A stretch of DNA of 17,142 nucleotides from Candidatus Woesearchaeota archaeon (GTDB taxonomy: Archaea > Nanobdellota > Nanobdellia > Woesearchaeales > JACQSR01). Below the pieces are notes generated by a model. That model did not search any database and had not been told where the DNA came from. It was given only the letters and a program-made list of their open reading frames with translations. Below are positions 1 to 7,091 of this stretch, one piece after another; the first letter of the stretch is position 1; the number at the start of each line of letters is the position of its first letter. The position numbers were made by a program, and so were the translations under genes. The stretch covers positions 1 through 17,142 of the forward strand of contig JAHFLI010000007.1 in assembly GCA_023255615.1 (NCBI GenBank), written 5' to 3'.

Positions 1-1087
1 TTGCATCTTTTGGAACATGAGAAACATCAATTCTTTGATTCTTAACCGGATGATCCGGGTATCCTTGAGGAACTGCATATTTACACACGGTGGCCTTCTT
101 CTGAAAGGTAAGAGAAAGTCTTCCTAATCCCTCATTGATAATTGATTGACAGATCTCAACAAAATCTGTTTCCAGAATAGGTAGAACATTCATGGTTTCT
201 GGATCTCCAAATCGTGCATTATATTCAATGAGATGAACACCTTTCTTGGTCGCCATAAAACCACCATACATAATTCCTTTGTAGGGTTTTCCAAGTTCTT
301 CTCGGAGAGCATTACATACTTTTTGGGTTATCGCTATTCCTTCATCGCGGTCTTTCTTTGATAAAAACGGCAAAAGATGATTTTCAAAGGAATATGATCC
401 CATACCTCCTGTATTTGGTCCTTTATCGCCATCAAATGCTCGTTTATGATCTTGCACGAGAGGCATTGGCTGGATTGAATACCCGTCGCAGAAACATTGC
501 AGTGAGAATTCTTCTCCTTCTAATTTTTCTTCAACAATAACGGAAGAGTGATCATTGAGTACTTCTTTGCAATATGAAATTCCCTCTTCCTTTGTTTGAA
601 AGTGATCCCCTTGAACTTTTACTCCTTTTCCGCCTGTTAATCCATCCGGTTTAATGACGACTGCTGACAATGAGTCCATAAATTTTTTGATTCCCGTAAG
701 TGATTGAAATGATTCTGATTGTGGGTTGCCGGGAATAATATACTTTTTTAGAAGATTTCTCGTAAACGACTTTGATGTTTCGAGCTGGGCCAATTTCTTT
801 GATGGACCAATGCATGAGATTCCCGCTTCTTCAAGAACATCAACTACTCCATTATTTAAAGGATCTTCAGGACCAATAAACACAAAATCGACTTTTGCTT
901 TCTTTGCTGTCTGTTCGATTTTCGCAAGGTCATTATACTCTCCAAGAATAACGGTGGAAGAAAAGGATGAGATCCCTGGATTATTTGATTTCATGTATGA
1001 AAAAAGCACAGGCTTATGCTGGCTTCGTGAGAATGCTTCCGCAATGGCATGTTCGCGAGCTCCGTGTCCAATGAGAAGAATATTCAT
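1..1087 (-). CDS. purD: Phosphoribosylamine-glycine ligase, 3' end cut by window edge
   Basis: PurD (GAR synthetase) joins 5-phosphoribosylamine and glycine with ATP, the second step of de novo purine synthesis in the cytoplasm. I translated the leftward frame by hand: it is open from the ATG at 1087 to the window edge, giving 362 residues with no stop. Visible motifs are the N-terminal GHGAREHA (residues 7-14), GPEDPL (72-77), the ATP-grasp loop KPDGLTGGKGVKV (146-158), NTGGMGSYS (225-233) and the metal/ATP site YNARFGDPETMN (289-300). PurD is usually about 420-440 residues, so roughly the last 60-80 lie outside the window. It diverges from purF, whose product makes its substrate. A TATA box 26 nt upstream of the ATG predicts a leaderless message. 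Identification is firm. Confidence 0.96.
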   Translation of the reverse strand, partial: MNILLIGHGAREHAIAEAFSRSQHKPVLFSYMKSNNPGISSFSSTVILGEYNDLAKIEQTAKKAKVDFVFIGPEDPLNNGVVDVLEEAGISCIGPSKKLAQLETSKSFTRNLLKKYIIPGNPQSESFQSLTGIKKFMDSLSAVVIKPDGLTGGKGVKVQGDHFQTKEEGISYCKEVLNDHSSVIVEEKLEGEEFSLQCFCDGYSIQPMPLVQDHKRAFDGDKGPNTGGMGSYSFENHLLPFLSKKDRDEGIAITQKVCNALREELGKPYKGIMYGGFMATKKGVHLIEYNARFGDPETMNVLPILETDFVEICQSIINEGLGRLSLTFQKKATVCKYAVPQGYPDHPVKNQRIDVSHVPKDA

Positions 1088-1108
1088 AACAATTAGGGCT
1101 GATTATCG

Positions 1109-1120
1109 TTTATATAATTT
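1109..1120 (-). promoter_or_regulatory. TATA box of purD (leaderless)
   Basis: The leftward strand reads AAATTATATAAA, with its core centred about 26.5 nt before the purD ATG at 1087. Archaeal transcription usually starts about 25-27 nt after the TATA centre, so the mRNA should begin at or within a base or two of the start codon. No Shine-Dalgarno sequence precedes the ATG. Confidence 0.7.
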
Positions 1121-1151
1121 ATTGTTTAAGAAAAGTAAAAGAAAAGAAAAG

Positions 1152-1177
1152 TTATAACTCGGTTATCCGATTTATAA
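1152..1177. promoter_or_regulatory. Candidate operator: imperfect palindrome between purD and purF promoters
   Basis: Left arm TTATAACTCGG (1152-1162) and right arm CCGATTTATAA (1167-1177) are inverted repeats matching at 10 of 11 positions, separated by TTAT. The element sits between the two outward-facing TATA boxes (about 32 nt from that of purD, 15 nt from that of purF), a position suited to a dimeric regulator acting on both genes. I found no second copy in the purP/purA spacer. Regulator identity is unknown, and part of the symmetry comes from AT-rich TTATAA, itself a palindrome. Confidence 0.45.
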
Positions 1178-1186
1178 GGGCCATAG

Positions 1187-1199
1187 AAACATTTATATA
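1187..1199 (+). promoter_or_regulatory. TATA box and upstream element of purF
   Basis: AAACATTTATATA, with core TTTATATA at 1192-1199 centred 37.5 nt before the purF ATG, predicts a transcript starting near 1221 with a leader of about 12 nt. That leader contains GAGGGG (1222-1227), a Shine-Dalgarno-like sequence; its GAGG ends 7 nt before the ATG. The same 13-nt string occurs at the purA promoter (7057-7069). Confidence 0.7.
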
Positions 1200-1232
1200 G
1201 AGAGGTGGGATAATTACAGTCGAGGGGTATCG

Positions 1233-2786
1233 ATGCTTGATGATGTCCATGATGAGTGTGGAATTGCTGCTGTGCAGATAAATCAGGGCAGGAGTTCTAC
1301 CGAGAAAGGATTATTTTATCTCTATAAGCTGATGTTGAATCTTCAGAATCGAGGTCAACTTTCAGCTGGTGTTACAACCTATAATAAAAGTCGACCACAA
1401 CTTCTCTCAACATACAAAGATATTGGATCTGTCAATGAAGTCTTCAAGACGTCTGATCGCTACAAAAGTATTGAACTTTTTCGGCGATATGCGGGGAATA
1501 AGGGAATTGGTCATGTCCGCTATGCTACTTGTGGTCCTGATGATCAAACAGGAGCTCAACCATTTGAACGTATTCATGGGAGAAAGTGGAAATGGTTTTC
1601 TATTGGATTTAATGGACAAATTGCTAATTATCGTGAGTTAAGGCAAGTATTGCTGAACAAAGCTGAATACCATATTGTACAGAATGTCGATACTGAAATC
1701 ATTCAACATTATTTATCAAGAATTCTCAATCGATCTGAGAAACAACCGGAGCTCTCATCGGTGTTTGAAGAACTCTCCACACAATTTGATGGGGCATATA
1801 ACATTGCATTCATCAATGCCATGGGAGAGATTGTGGTGACCAGAGATCCTAACGGGTTTCGCCCATTAAATTATGGAGCACTTCCGGGAGCACATCTTGT
1901 TGGTTCTGAATCAAATGCTCTTGATAATTGTGGTGTGCCTGAAACGAAAATAAAACCTGTCGAACCGGGAAAATTAGTGTACCTTCACGATGGAAAGATG
2001 GAGGTTAAACGATACACAAAGGCGGGACAACCTTCTCTGTGCATGTTTGAATATGTCTATTTTTCTAATGTCTCCTCAAACTTCGATGACATTGGAGTTT
2101 ATCGGTCGAGAGTTCGATTGGGCCAAGAATTAGCAAAGCTTGAGACTGAAGATATGACTCCCGATCATATCGTTGTCCCCGTGCCAGATACTGCGAAGGC
2201 TGCGGGTGACGCATTTGCGTATGAGCTAGGCATTCCATCAAAAGAAGGTTTAATCAGAAATCGGTATGTTGGAAGAACTTTTATTGAGGGAGTAAGTAGG
2301 CAAGATAAAATCTCAAATAAATATTCTGTGATACGTCGAGTGGTGAAAGGAAAGAAAGTTCTCCTTGTTGATGATAGTTTAGTACGAGGAGCAACTTCTC
2401 GCCAAATTGTGCGCTATATCAAAAAAGAAGGTGGAGCAAAAGAGGTCCATCTTCGTTTGTCATGTCCTCCTATCGTTGGACCCTGTTTCTACGGAATCGA
2501 TATGTCTACTATCGGAGAACTCCTTGCTCCACGATATATGAAAGATCCTTCTAATTTTACGGAGATAAACGAAGAAGTGTGCAAGAGAATTGCAAACGAT
2601 CTCGGGGCTGATTCAGTTATTTATAATACCATTCCGGGACTCGTACGATCCTTGAAAAAGTCAGAATCAGATTTGTGTCTTGGTTGTCTTACTTCTAAAT
2701 ATCCTACTCCTCATGGAAAGAAATTATATCAGCAAGCGTTGAAAGAATTTAAAGAAGGAAAAAAAGGAAAACGTACGTATGAATAA
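1233..2786 (+). CDS. purF: Amidophosphoribosyltransferase, Fe-S type
   Basis: PurF makes 5-phosphoribosylamine from PRPP and glutamine, the committed step of purine synthesis. The 517-residue protein starts MLDDVHDECG. Cys9 aligns with the N-terminal nucleophile cysteine of the class II glutaminase domain, so an 8-residue propeptide is expected to be cleaved. Other glutaminase motifs are LQNRGQLSAGV (37-47), GHVRYATCG (93-101) and NGQIANY (127-133). The phosphoribosyltransferase domain has the PRPP loop VLLVDDSLVRGATS (376-389). Cys270, Cys418, Cys482 and Cys485 occupy the places of the four [4Fe-4S] ligands of Bacillus-type PurF. Length is slightly above the usual 470-510. The ATG is preceded by a Shine-Dalgarno-like GAGG in a short leader. 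The stop codon abuts the stop of the convergent acidic-protein gene with no base between. Confidence 0.97.
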   Translation: MLDDVHDECGIAAVQINQGRSSTEKGLFYLYKLMLNLQNRGQLSAGVTTYNKSRPQLLSTYKDIGSVNEVFKTSDRYKSIELFRRYAGNKGIGHVRYATCGPDDQTGAQPFERIHGRKWKWFSIGFNGQIANYRELRQVLLNKAEYHIVQNVDTEIIQHYLSRILNRSEKQPELSSVFEELSTQFDGAYNIAFINAMGEIVVTRDPNGFRPLNYGALPGAHLVGSESNALDNCGVPETKIKPVEPGKLVYLHDGKMEVKRYTKAGQPSLCMFEYVYFSNVSSNFDDIGVYRSRVRLGQELAKLETEDMTPDHIVVPVPDTAKAAGDAFAYELGIPSKEGLIRNRYVGRTFIEGVSRQDKISNKYSVIRRVVKGKKVLLVDDSLVRGATSRQIVRYIKKEGGAKEVHLRLSCPPIVGPCFYGIDMSTIGELLAPRYMKDPSNFTEINEEVCKRIANDLGADSVIYNTIPGLVRSLKKSESDLCLGCLTSKYPTPHGKKLYQQALKEFKEGKKGKRTYE

Positions 2787-3251
2787 TTATTCTTCTTCTT
2801 GACTGTCATCCTCTTCGTCATCATCTTCTTCTATCTCTTTTTTTTCGGTGATCGATTCATTTATTTCTTGTTCAAGAGAAGGAGATTCATGTACTGGTGG
2901 TAGAATCTGATTCTGATTTTCTACACACTCTTCTTTCTCAGTTACTTTTGGAGAGGACTCATAAATATCGGGAACATACACTTCAGCATATGCATCATTG
3001 TTTTCTTCCCCATAATTGATTTCTTGATCTGAAAAGATACCACCAAGATCCTTGAGATATTGCTCAAAGAGAGGCATGACCAATTGTTTTCGTTCAGGAT
3101 CTAAGAAATCCCATACATCGAGTGGCCCATCATCACAACAGGTTTCTTCCTCAAGAGAGTGTTCACTATGTGGATCAACAATCTCAGAAATATCTTCATT
3201 CTTCTCAGAAAGCTCCTGAGAATCTTTTTTGATTAAGACCTCTTGGCTCAT
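2787..3251 (-). CDS. Highly acidic hypothetical protein
   Basis: I do not recognise this 154-residue protein. Residues 1-40 are polar and acidic. A middle block (about 44-80) looks folded, containing DVWDFLDPERKQLVMPLFEQY; it is followed by a tyrosine-bearing stretch, and the last 55 residues are low-complexity, ending EEDDDEEDDSQEEE. There is a Cys-Cys pair near residue 38, no signal peptide and no membrane segment. It lies downstream of guaA on the same strand, 63 bp away, but has its own likely TATA box and a Shine-Dalgarno-like GGAG (3260-3263) 8 nt before the ATG, so separate expression is plausible. Ending in a run of acidic residues is reminiscent of bacterial S6, the RimK substrate, and a RimK-type ligase is encoded 6 kb away; any link is speculation. 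It is probably a real gene, since a 154-codon frame with a promoter fills the space. Confidence 0.75.
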   Translation of the reverse strand: MSQEVLIKKDSQELSEKNEDISEIVDPHSEHSLEEETCCDDGPLDVWDFLDPERKQLVMPLFEQYLKDLGGIFSDQEINYGEENNDAYAEVYVPDIYESSPKVTEKEECVENQNQILPPVHESPSLEQEINESITEKKEIEEDDDEEDDSQEEE

Positions 3252-3286
3252 CTCTTTTACTCCGATAAGAAGATAATAGTTTATTG

Positions 3287-3302
3287 TTTTTAAATATTTT
3301 TA
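3287..3302 (-). promoter_or_regulatory. TATA box region of the acidic-protein gene
   Basis: The leftward strand has an AT-rich block containing ATATTTAAAA, centred about 41 nt upstream of the ATG at 3251. This implies a leader of about 15 nt containing GGAG at 3260-3263. The exact core cannot be fixed because several overlapping TATA-like octamers fit. Confidence 0.45.
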
Positions 3303-3314
3303 TTTTGAGAGAGA

Positions 3315-4847
3315 TTATTCATATTCAATCGTTGCGGGAGGTTTTTGAGAAATATCATAGAATACTCTATTTACGCCACGCACGTTGTTAATAATACGAG
3401 AAGAGATTTTCTCGAGAAGAGGTTGAGGAATTTTCGCCCAATCAGCAGTCATCGCATCGGTGCTGGTGACAGCTCGGAGCACGATGCAATAGTCATACGT
3501 TCTTGAGTCTCCCATCACGCCAACTGTTCTTACTGGAAAGAGAGCTGCGAATGCCTGCCAGGTCTTACTATAGAATCCTGATTTTTTTAATTCTTCGATA
3601 AAGATTGCATCCGCATTTCTGACAATGTCTATTCTTTCCTGGGTTATTTCTCCAACGATTCGAATGGCAAGTCCAGGACCGGGAAAAGGATGACGATTAA
3701 GAATTTCTTGAGGAATGCTCAATGTCTTTCCAAGGTCTCTCACTTCATCTTTATAGAGCTCTTTCAGTGGTTCTATTACTTTTAATTTCATTTTTTCTGG
3801 AAGCGAGAGATTATGGTGGCTTTTTATTTTACTTGCTTCTTTCGATGGCTGGGCGGATTCAATGCGATCAGGATAAATTGTTCCTTGACCGAGGAATGAA
3901 ATCTCCGGATGATACTTTTCAATTTCTTTTGCCTTCTTTTCAAAGACATCGATGAATGTCGTTCCAATAATGGTGCGCTTTTTTTCCGGATCAGTTACTC
4001 CTCTGAGTCGCGAAATAAAAAGGGATGATGCATCTATCGTATAGAAATTTTTGAATCCAAACGAGGAATATATGTTCTCAACTTCAGATCGCTCATTCCT
4101 TCGCAATAGACCATGATCGACAAAAATACAAAATACTCGTTCATTGATTGCTTTGTGGAATAGGACAGCAGCTACTGTAGAGTCAACGCCGCCCGAAGTA
4201 GCCATGAGCACAGAATGTTTTCCAACTGTTTTCTTAATATCGTCAATGAGTAATTTATCCAGATTCTTCATGTTCCAATCTTTTTCGGATTGACAAATCT
4301 CAAACACAAAATTCTGAAGAACTCGTTTTCCATGAGGAGTATGAGTGACTTCTGGATGAAATTGAACCCCGAACAATTTTCGATTATTGTTTTCAAATGC
4401 CGCTATTCTGCAGCTTTCTGTTGATGCAAGAATAGTAAACTCAGAGGGAAGAGATAACACCGAATCCCCGTGGGATGCCCATACTTGTTCTGTTTTCTTC
4501 AACCCTTTGAGAAGAATTCCCTGTTTCTGAACACGCAATATGTTTTTCCCATATTCTCGCTGCTTTTGTTTTACCTCTCCCTCGGAAAGTTTCGCAATAA
4601 GCTGGAGACCGTAACATATGCCAAGAATGGGAACACCGAGCTCCAGCATATTCTTTTTCATCACCGGTGCCTTCTCGTCATACACGGAAGAAGGACCACC
4701 TGATAAAATGATTCCTCGAGGTTGTTTCATGAGAATATCTTCCTTTGATGCGTTGAATGGTAATATCTCTGAAGAAACACCCAAGTCGCGAATACGACGG
4801 CAAATCAAATGACAATATTGCCCGCCAAAATTAAGAACAATGATCAT
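3315..4847 (-). CDS. guaA: GMP synthase (glutamine-hydrolysing), single chain
   Basis: GuaA aminates XMP to GMP using glutamine and ATP. The chain carries a class I glutaminase domain with nucleophile GICYG (Cys78) and FGVQFHPE (His164, Glu166). It is followed by the ATP-pyrophosphatase P-loop SGGVDS (218-223), DHGLLRRNE, LGQGTIYPDRIES, KSHHN, HPFPGPGLAIR and a C-terminal dimerisation domain ending PPATIEYE. I chose the ATG at 4847, giving 510 residues; a GTG two codons upstream is also in frame. The ATG overlaps the TGA of the upstream purP paralogue as ATGA, a typical coupled start. Many archaea encode the glutaminase and synthetase as separate subunits, so the fused bacterial-style form is notable. 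It is cotranscribed with the two purP-family genes. Confidence 0.97.
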   Translation of the reverse strand: MIIVLNFGGQYCHLICRRIRDLGVSSEILPFNASKEDILMKQPRGIILSGGPSSVYDEKAPVMKKNMLELGVPILGICYGLQLIAKLSEGEVKQKQREYGKNILRVQKQGILLKGLKKTEQVWASHGDSVLSLPSEFTILASTESCRIAAFENNNRKLFGVQFHPEVTHTPHGKRVLQNFVFEICQSEKDWNMKNLDKLLIDDIKKTVGKHSVLMATSGGVDSTVAAVLFHKAINERVFCIFVDHGLLRRNERSEVENIYSSFGFKNFYTIDASSLFISRLRGVTDPEKKRTIIGTTFIDVFEKKAKEIEKYHPEISFLGQGTIYPDRIESAQPSKEASKIKSHHNLSLPEKMKLKVIEPLKELYKDEVRDLGKTLSIPQEILNRHPFPGPGLAIRIVGEITQERIDIVRNADAIFIEELKKSGFYSKTWQAFAALFPVRTVGVMGDSRTYDYCIVLRAVTSTDAMTADWAKIPQPLLEKISSRIINNVRGVNRVFYDISQKPPATIEYE

Positions 4848-5971
4848 GTGCACATCAGATGAAGTTTGTTCATCTGAATCCCTTTTTTAAGTTCCATCGC
4901 AATGCGATCTCCATAGCTCAGTGAGTCTCTGTAGAGGTATCCGGAGTATGGTGTAAACATCGTGCCTGGAGATCCAGGAATTCTCATCGAGACATCAAAA
5001 ATTACCAGTTCTTCTTTTCCTTCTTCTGCCGCAACAGCACCTTGTAATGCAAAAGGTCCAATGATGCCGGGAGGATGAGATCGTTTGGTGGCCGCAACAA
5101 AACGCTCTCCCACTTCAAATATTTTTTCAAGCAATGATTCTTTGACCGTTACCGAAATATGTCCTGTTTCGATCATCTTGGGTTTGAGGTGCTTAAGGAC
5201 TTCGAGTTGTTCTGGTGCAGGCAAACGCAATAATCCATCAAGATTTGTTTGTCGTCGGGTGTCTGTACCCATGAGTTCAAGTTCGTTGGTGAGTGGAGAG
5301 AAAAAGAAATTCATATTCACCTGAGCTCCAACAACATACTCCTCGATGATTGCATGCTTTAGATCCTTTTCAGTAATCTTTTTCTTGGCCAGAAGGTCCT
5401 TTGATTTTGTAGTGTAGTCTTCATACGAAGAAGCACAGAAAAAAGCACGTTCATATCCGCGCAATGCTTCGTTCACTTTTACAATGACGAGTGTGTTAAT
5501 CTTTTTTGGATCTGAAAACCGTTTTGGGATGCGAATGTGAGCCTTTTCGAGAATATCATATTGATTTTTGGGTTGATCTCGTTCTTCCGTCTTTAACAAT
5601 TCTCGACTTCCATAAAGGGGAACAAGAAAATTGTTTTCAATCTCTTTGTAATTGCAATACACCCAGAAATAACGGTTTTGAATAATGATTGTATTTCTTT
5701 TTCGCAATTCTTGTTGAATAGATGGTTTTGTAATATCAGAAAATTTTTCCACCAGAATAACCTCATCAACAATTCCTTTTCCTTCTCGTGATTTGAAATA
5801 CTGCGCATAGGTTTTTTCTCGACCTTTTTGGCAAATGGCGAGTGTACGAAAACCAGCCCTCTTTGCACCTCTTAACACATCAAGAGCAGAATGTCCACCG
5901 AGAACTCCAACAGTCAGTTTACTGGAATTGTAAGAATCCACTATTTTTTTTATCTCTTGTGGGGAGATCAT
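4844..5971 (-). CDS. PurP-family paralogue with altered ATP-grasp site
   Basis: This 375-residue protein is clearly homologous to the PurP encoded just upstream: GGHSALDVLRGAKRAGF (25-41), EEYVVG (210-215), FFFSPLTNELELMG (222-235), VTVKESLLEKIFEVGERF (274-291), GPFAL (305-309). PurP itself is the archaeal formate- and ATP-dependent FAICAR synthetase. Here the glycine-rich loop HGAKGGLGYF is replaced by VNEALRGYERAFF (165-177), the HYFYSP histidine is Asn221, and the metal-site FEISARIVAGTN becomes FDVSMRIPGSPGT. It may therefore have a different ATP-grasp activity, or act as a non-catalytic partner of PurP. The ATG at 5971 follows the PurP stop by one base; upstream in-frame codons lie inside purP. 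Its stop overlaps the guaA start. Family is secure, function is not. Confidence 0.85.
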   Translation of the reverse strand: MISPQEIKKIVDSYNSSKLTVGVLGGHSALDVLRGAKRAGFRTLAICQKGREKTYAQYFKSREGKGIVDEVILVEKFSDITKPSIQQELRKRNTIIIQNRYFWVYCNYKEIENNFLVPLYGSRELLKTEERDQPKNQYDILEKAHIRIPKRFSDPKKINTLVIVKVNEALRGYERAFFCASSYEDYTTKSKDLLAKKKITEKDLKHAIIEEYVVGAQVNMNFFFSPLTNELELMGTDTRRQTNLDGLLRLPAPEQLEVLKHLKPKMIETGHISVTVKESLLEKIFEVGERFVAATKRSHPPGIIGPFALQGAVAAEEGKEELVIFDVSMRIPGSPGTMFTPYSGYLYRDSLSYGDRIAMELKKGIQMNKLHLMCT

Positions 5972-5972
5972 A

Positions 5973-6986
5973 TTAGTATAATATTTTATGAGTCTGTTTT
6001 GTTTGAAGAGCACGCTTAATTTCTCGTGCAATTCTTCTTCCTGTCGACATCGGTTCGTTATATCGAAGCCAGGAATACGGACTTCCAAAAACATACGGAT
6101 TAGTTCCTGCAACAATTCGTGCAGAAATTTCAAAGACAACAATCTCCATATCTGGACGGATGATCATTTCAAGGCTAAAGGGACCAAATAATCCGGGAGA
6201 GGCGAATTTTTTACTTTCCTCTACTACATTTCTTCCGATTTCGAATAATTTTGGGAGCAACGATTCTCGGACTACTAACGGCATATTTCCAATAATAACA
6301 TAGGAGGGGTCTACATTTGCCAACGCAAGTTGATCACGTGCAGATATTCTTCCTAAACTATCTACGTTGCTTTCGTACCGTTTGTCGAAACTGAGAATCT
6401 CCAATTCATCAGTTAATGGAGAATAGAAATAATGGGCATACACGGGAACTCCAACAATATATTCTTGAATGACATAGCGTTGGTCTTTTTGATATCCTTT
6501 CATTTTTTTCTTGAAATCGTGAGGATTCTTTGCGATGAAATACCCTAAACCCCCTTTTGCACCATGGAATTTTATGATCGCAGATCGATCAATATCGCGA
6601 TAGTCTTTGAAAATATGGGGCACATTAATACCGGAATTTTTGAGCCAGACTCGTTGGAGATTTCTGTCTGCTTCATAACGAAGAATTTTTTTATTGCCGA
6701 AATACGGAATTTTGAGATGTTCAACTCGCTCAAAGCCCATGTAGGCGATAAATGATGCGTGAGGAATAAGAATCGCTTTTTCTTTAACGAGCTGATCTTG
6801 AATTTTTTCAAAGTCATTATATGAATTGATGGAGATAATCGTGTCAGCAACTTTGAATGATCGGTAGGGTTCCTCCGTTCCTTTTACACACACGACAATA
6901 GTACCAAAACCTTCGTCTTTTGCACCCTTCAAAATTTGCAACGCAGAATGAGATCCGATGGTAACGATCTTATTGGTAGGCGGCAT
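5973..6986 (-). CDS. purP: FAICAR synthetase (formate-dependent)
   Basis: PurP converts AICAR, formate and ATP to FAICAR in archaea, replacing the folate-dependent transformylase half of PurH. The 337-residue length is near the family norm of about 340-360. Motifs seen are GSHSALQILKGAKDEGF (11-27), IPHASFIAYMG, the ATP-grasp loop FHGAKGGLGYFIA (140-152), EYIVGVPVYAHYFYSPL (175-191, with His185), the RYESNVDS block, NMPLVVRESLLPKL, GPFSLE and the metal/phosphate site FEISARIVAGTN (285-296). All recognisable catalytic blocks are intact, unlike in the next gene. It is first in the operon purP-paralogue-guaA. A TATA box 24.5 nt before the ATG predicts a leaderless message. Confidence 0.95.
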   Translation of the reverse strand: MPPTNKIVTIGSHSALQILKGAKDEGFGTIVVCVKGTEEPYRSFKVADTIISINSYNDFEKIQDQLVKEKAILIPHASFIAYMGFERVEHLKIPYFGNKKILRYEADRNLQRVWLKNSGINVPHIFKDYRDIDRSAIIKFHGAKGGLGYFIAKNPHDFKKKMKGYQKDQRYVIQEYIVGVPVYAHYFYSPLTDELEILSFDKRYESNVDSLGRISARDQLALANVDPSYVIIGNMPLVVRESLLPKLFEIGRNVVEESKKFASPGLFGPFSLEMIIRPDMEIVVFEISARIVAGTNPYVFGSPYSWLRYNEPMSTGRRIAREIKRALQTKQTHKILY

Positions 6987-7005
6987 AGTAAAAAGTATGA
7001 CGTAT

Positions 7006-7015
7006 TATTTAAATA
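7006..7015 (-). promoter_or_regulatory. TATA box of the purP operon (leaderless)
   Basis: TATTTAAATA, a perfect palindrome centred 24.5 nt upstream of the purP ATG at 6986. The spacing places the transcription start at or next to the start codon, and no Shine-Dalgarno sequence is present. Confidence 0.7.
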
Positions 7016-7056
7016 GCTTTCGGAAAAAAATCTTCGAGAATGAAAAAAGATGTTCA

Positions 7057-7069
7057 AAACATTTATATA
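7057..7069 (+). promoter_or_regulatory. TATA box of purA (leaderless), decides the start codon
   Basis: AAACATTTATATA, with core TTTATATA at 7062-7069 centred 26.5 nt before the ATG at 7092. A GTG at 7077 in the same frame is only about 12 nt from the TATA centre and should not be in the transcript. The 13-nt string is identical to the purF promoter element at 1187-1199. Confidence 0.75.
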
Positions 7070-7091
7070 ATAATGGGTGCTTGAGAATGCT

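Noticed and set aside
726..1157. Rightward open frame of 143 codons opposite purD, with another at 358-540
   Set aside because: Both lie on the opposite strand of purD, whose translation shows all family motifs without interruption; the rightward frames have no promoter and no recognisable protein.
5972..6142. N-terminal extension of the purP paralogue starting inside purP
   Set aside because: The upstream codons overlap the 3' part of purP in another frame and have no family similarity; the ATG at 5971, one base after the purP stop, gives the family-typical N-terminus.
7077..7091. GTG start for purA at 7077
   Set aside because: It lies only about 12 nt from the TATA centre, upstream of the expected transcription start, and PurA proteins normally begin close to the GGQWGDEGKGK block.
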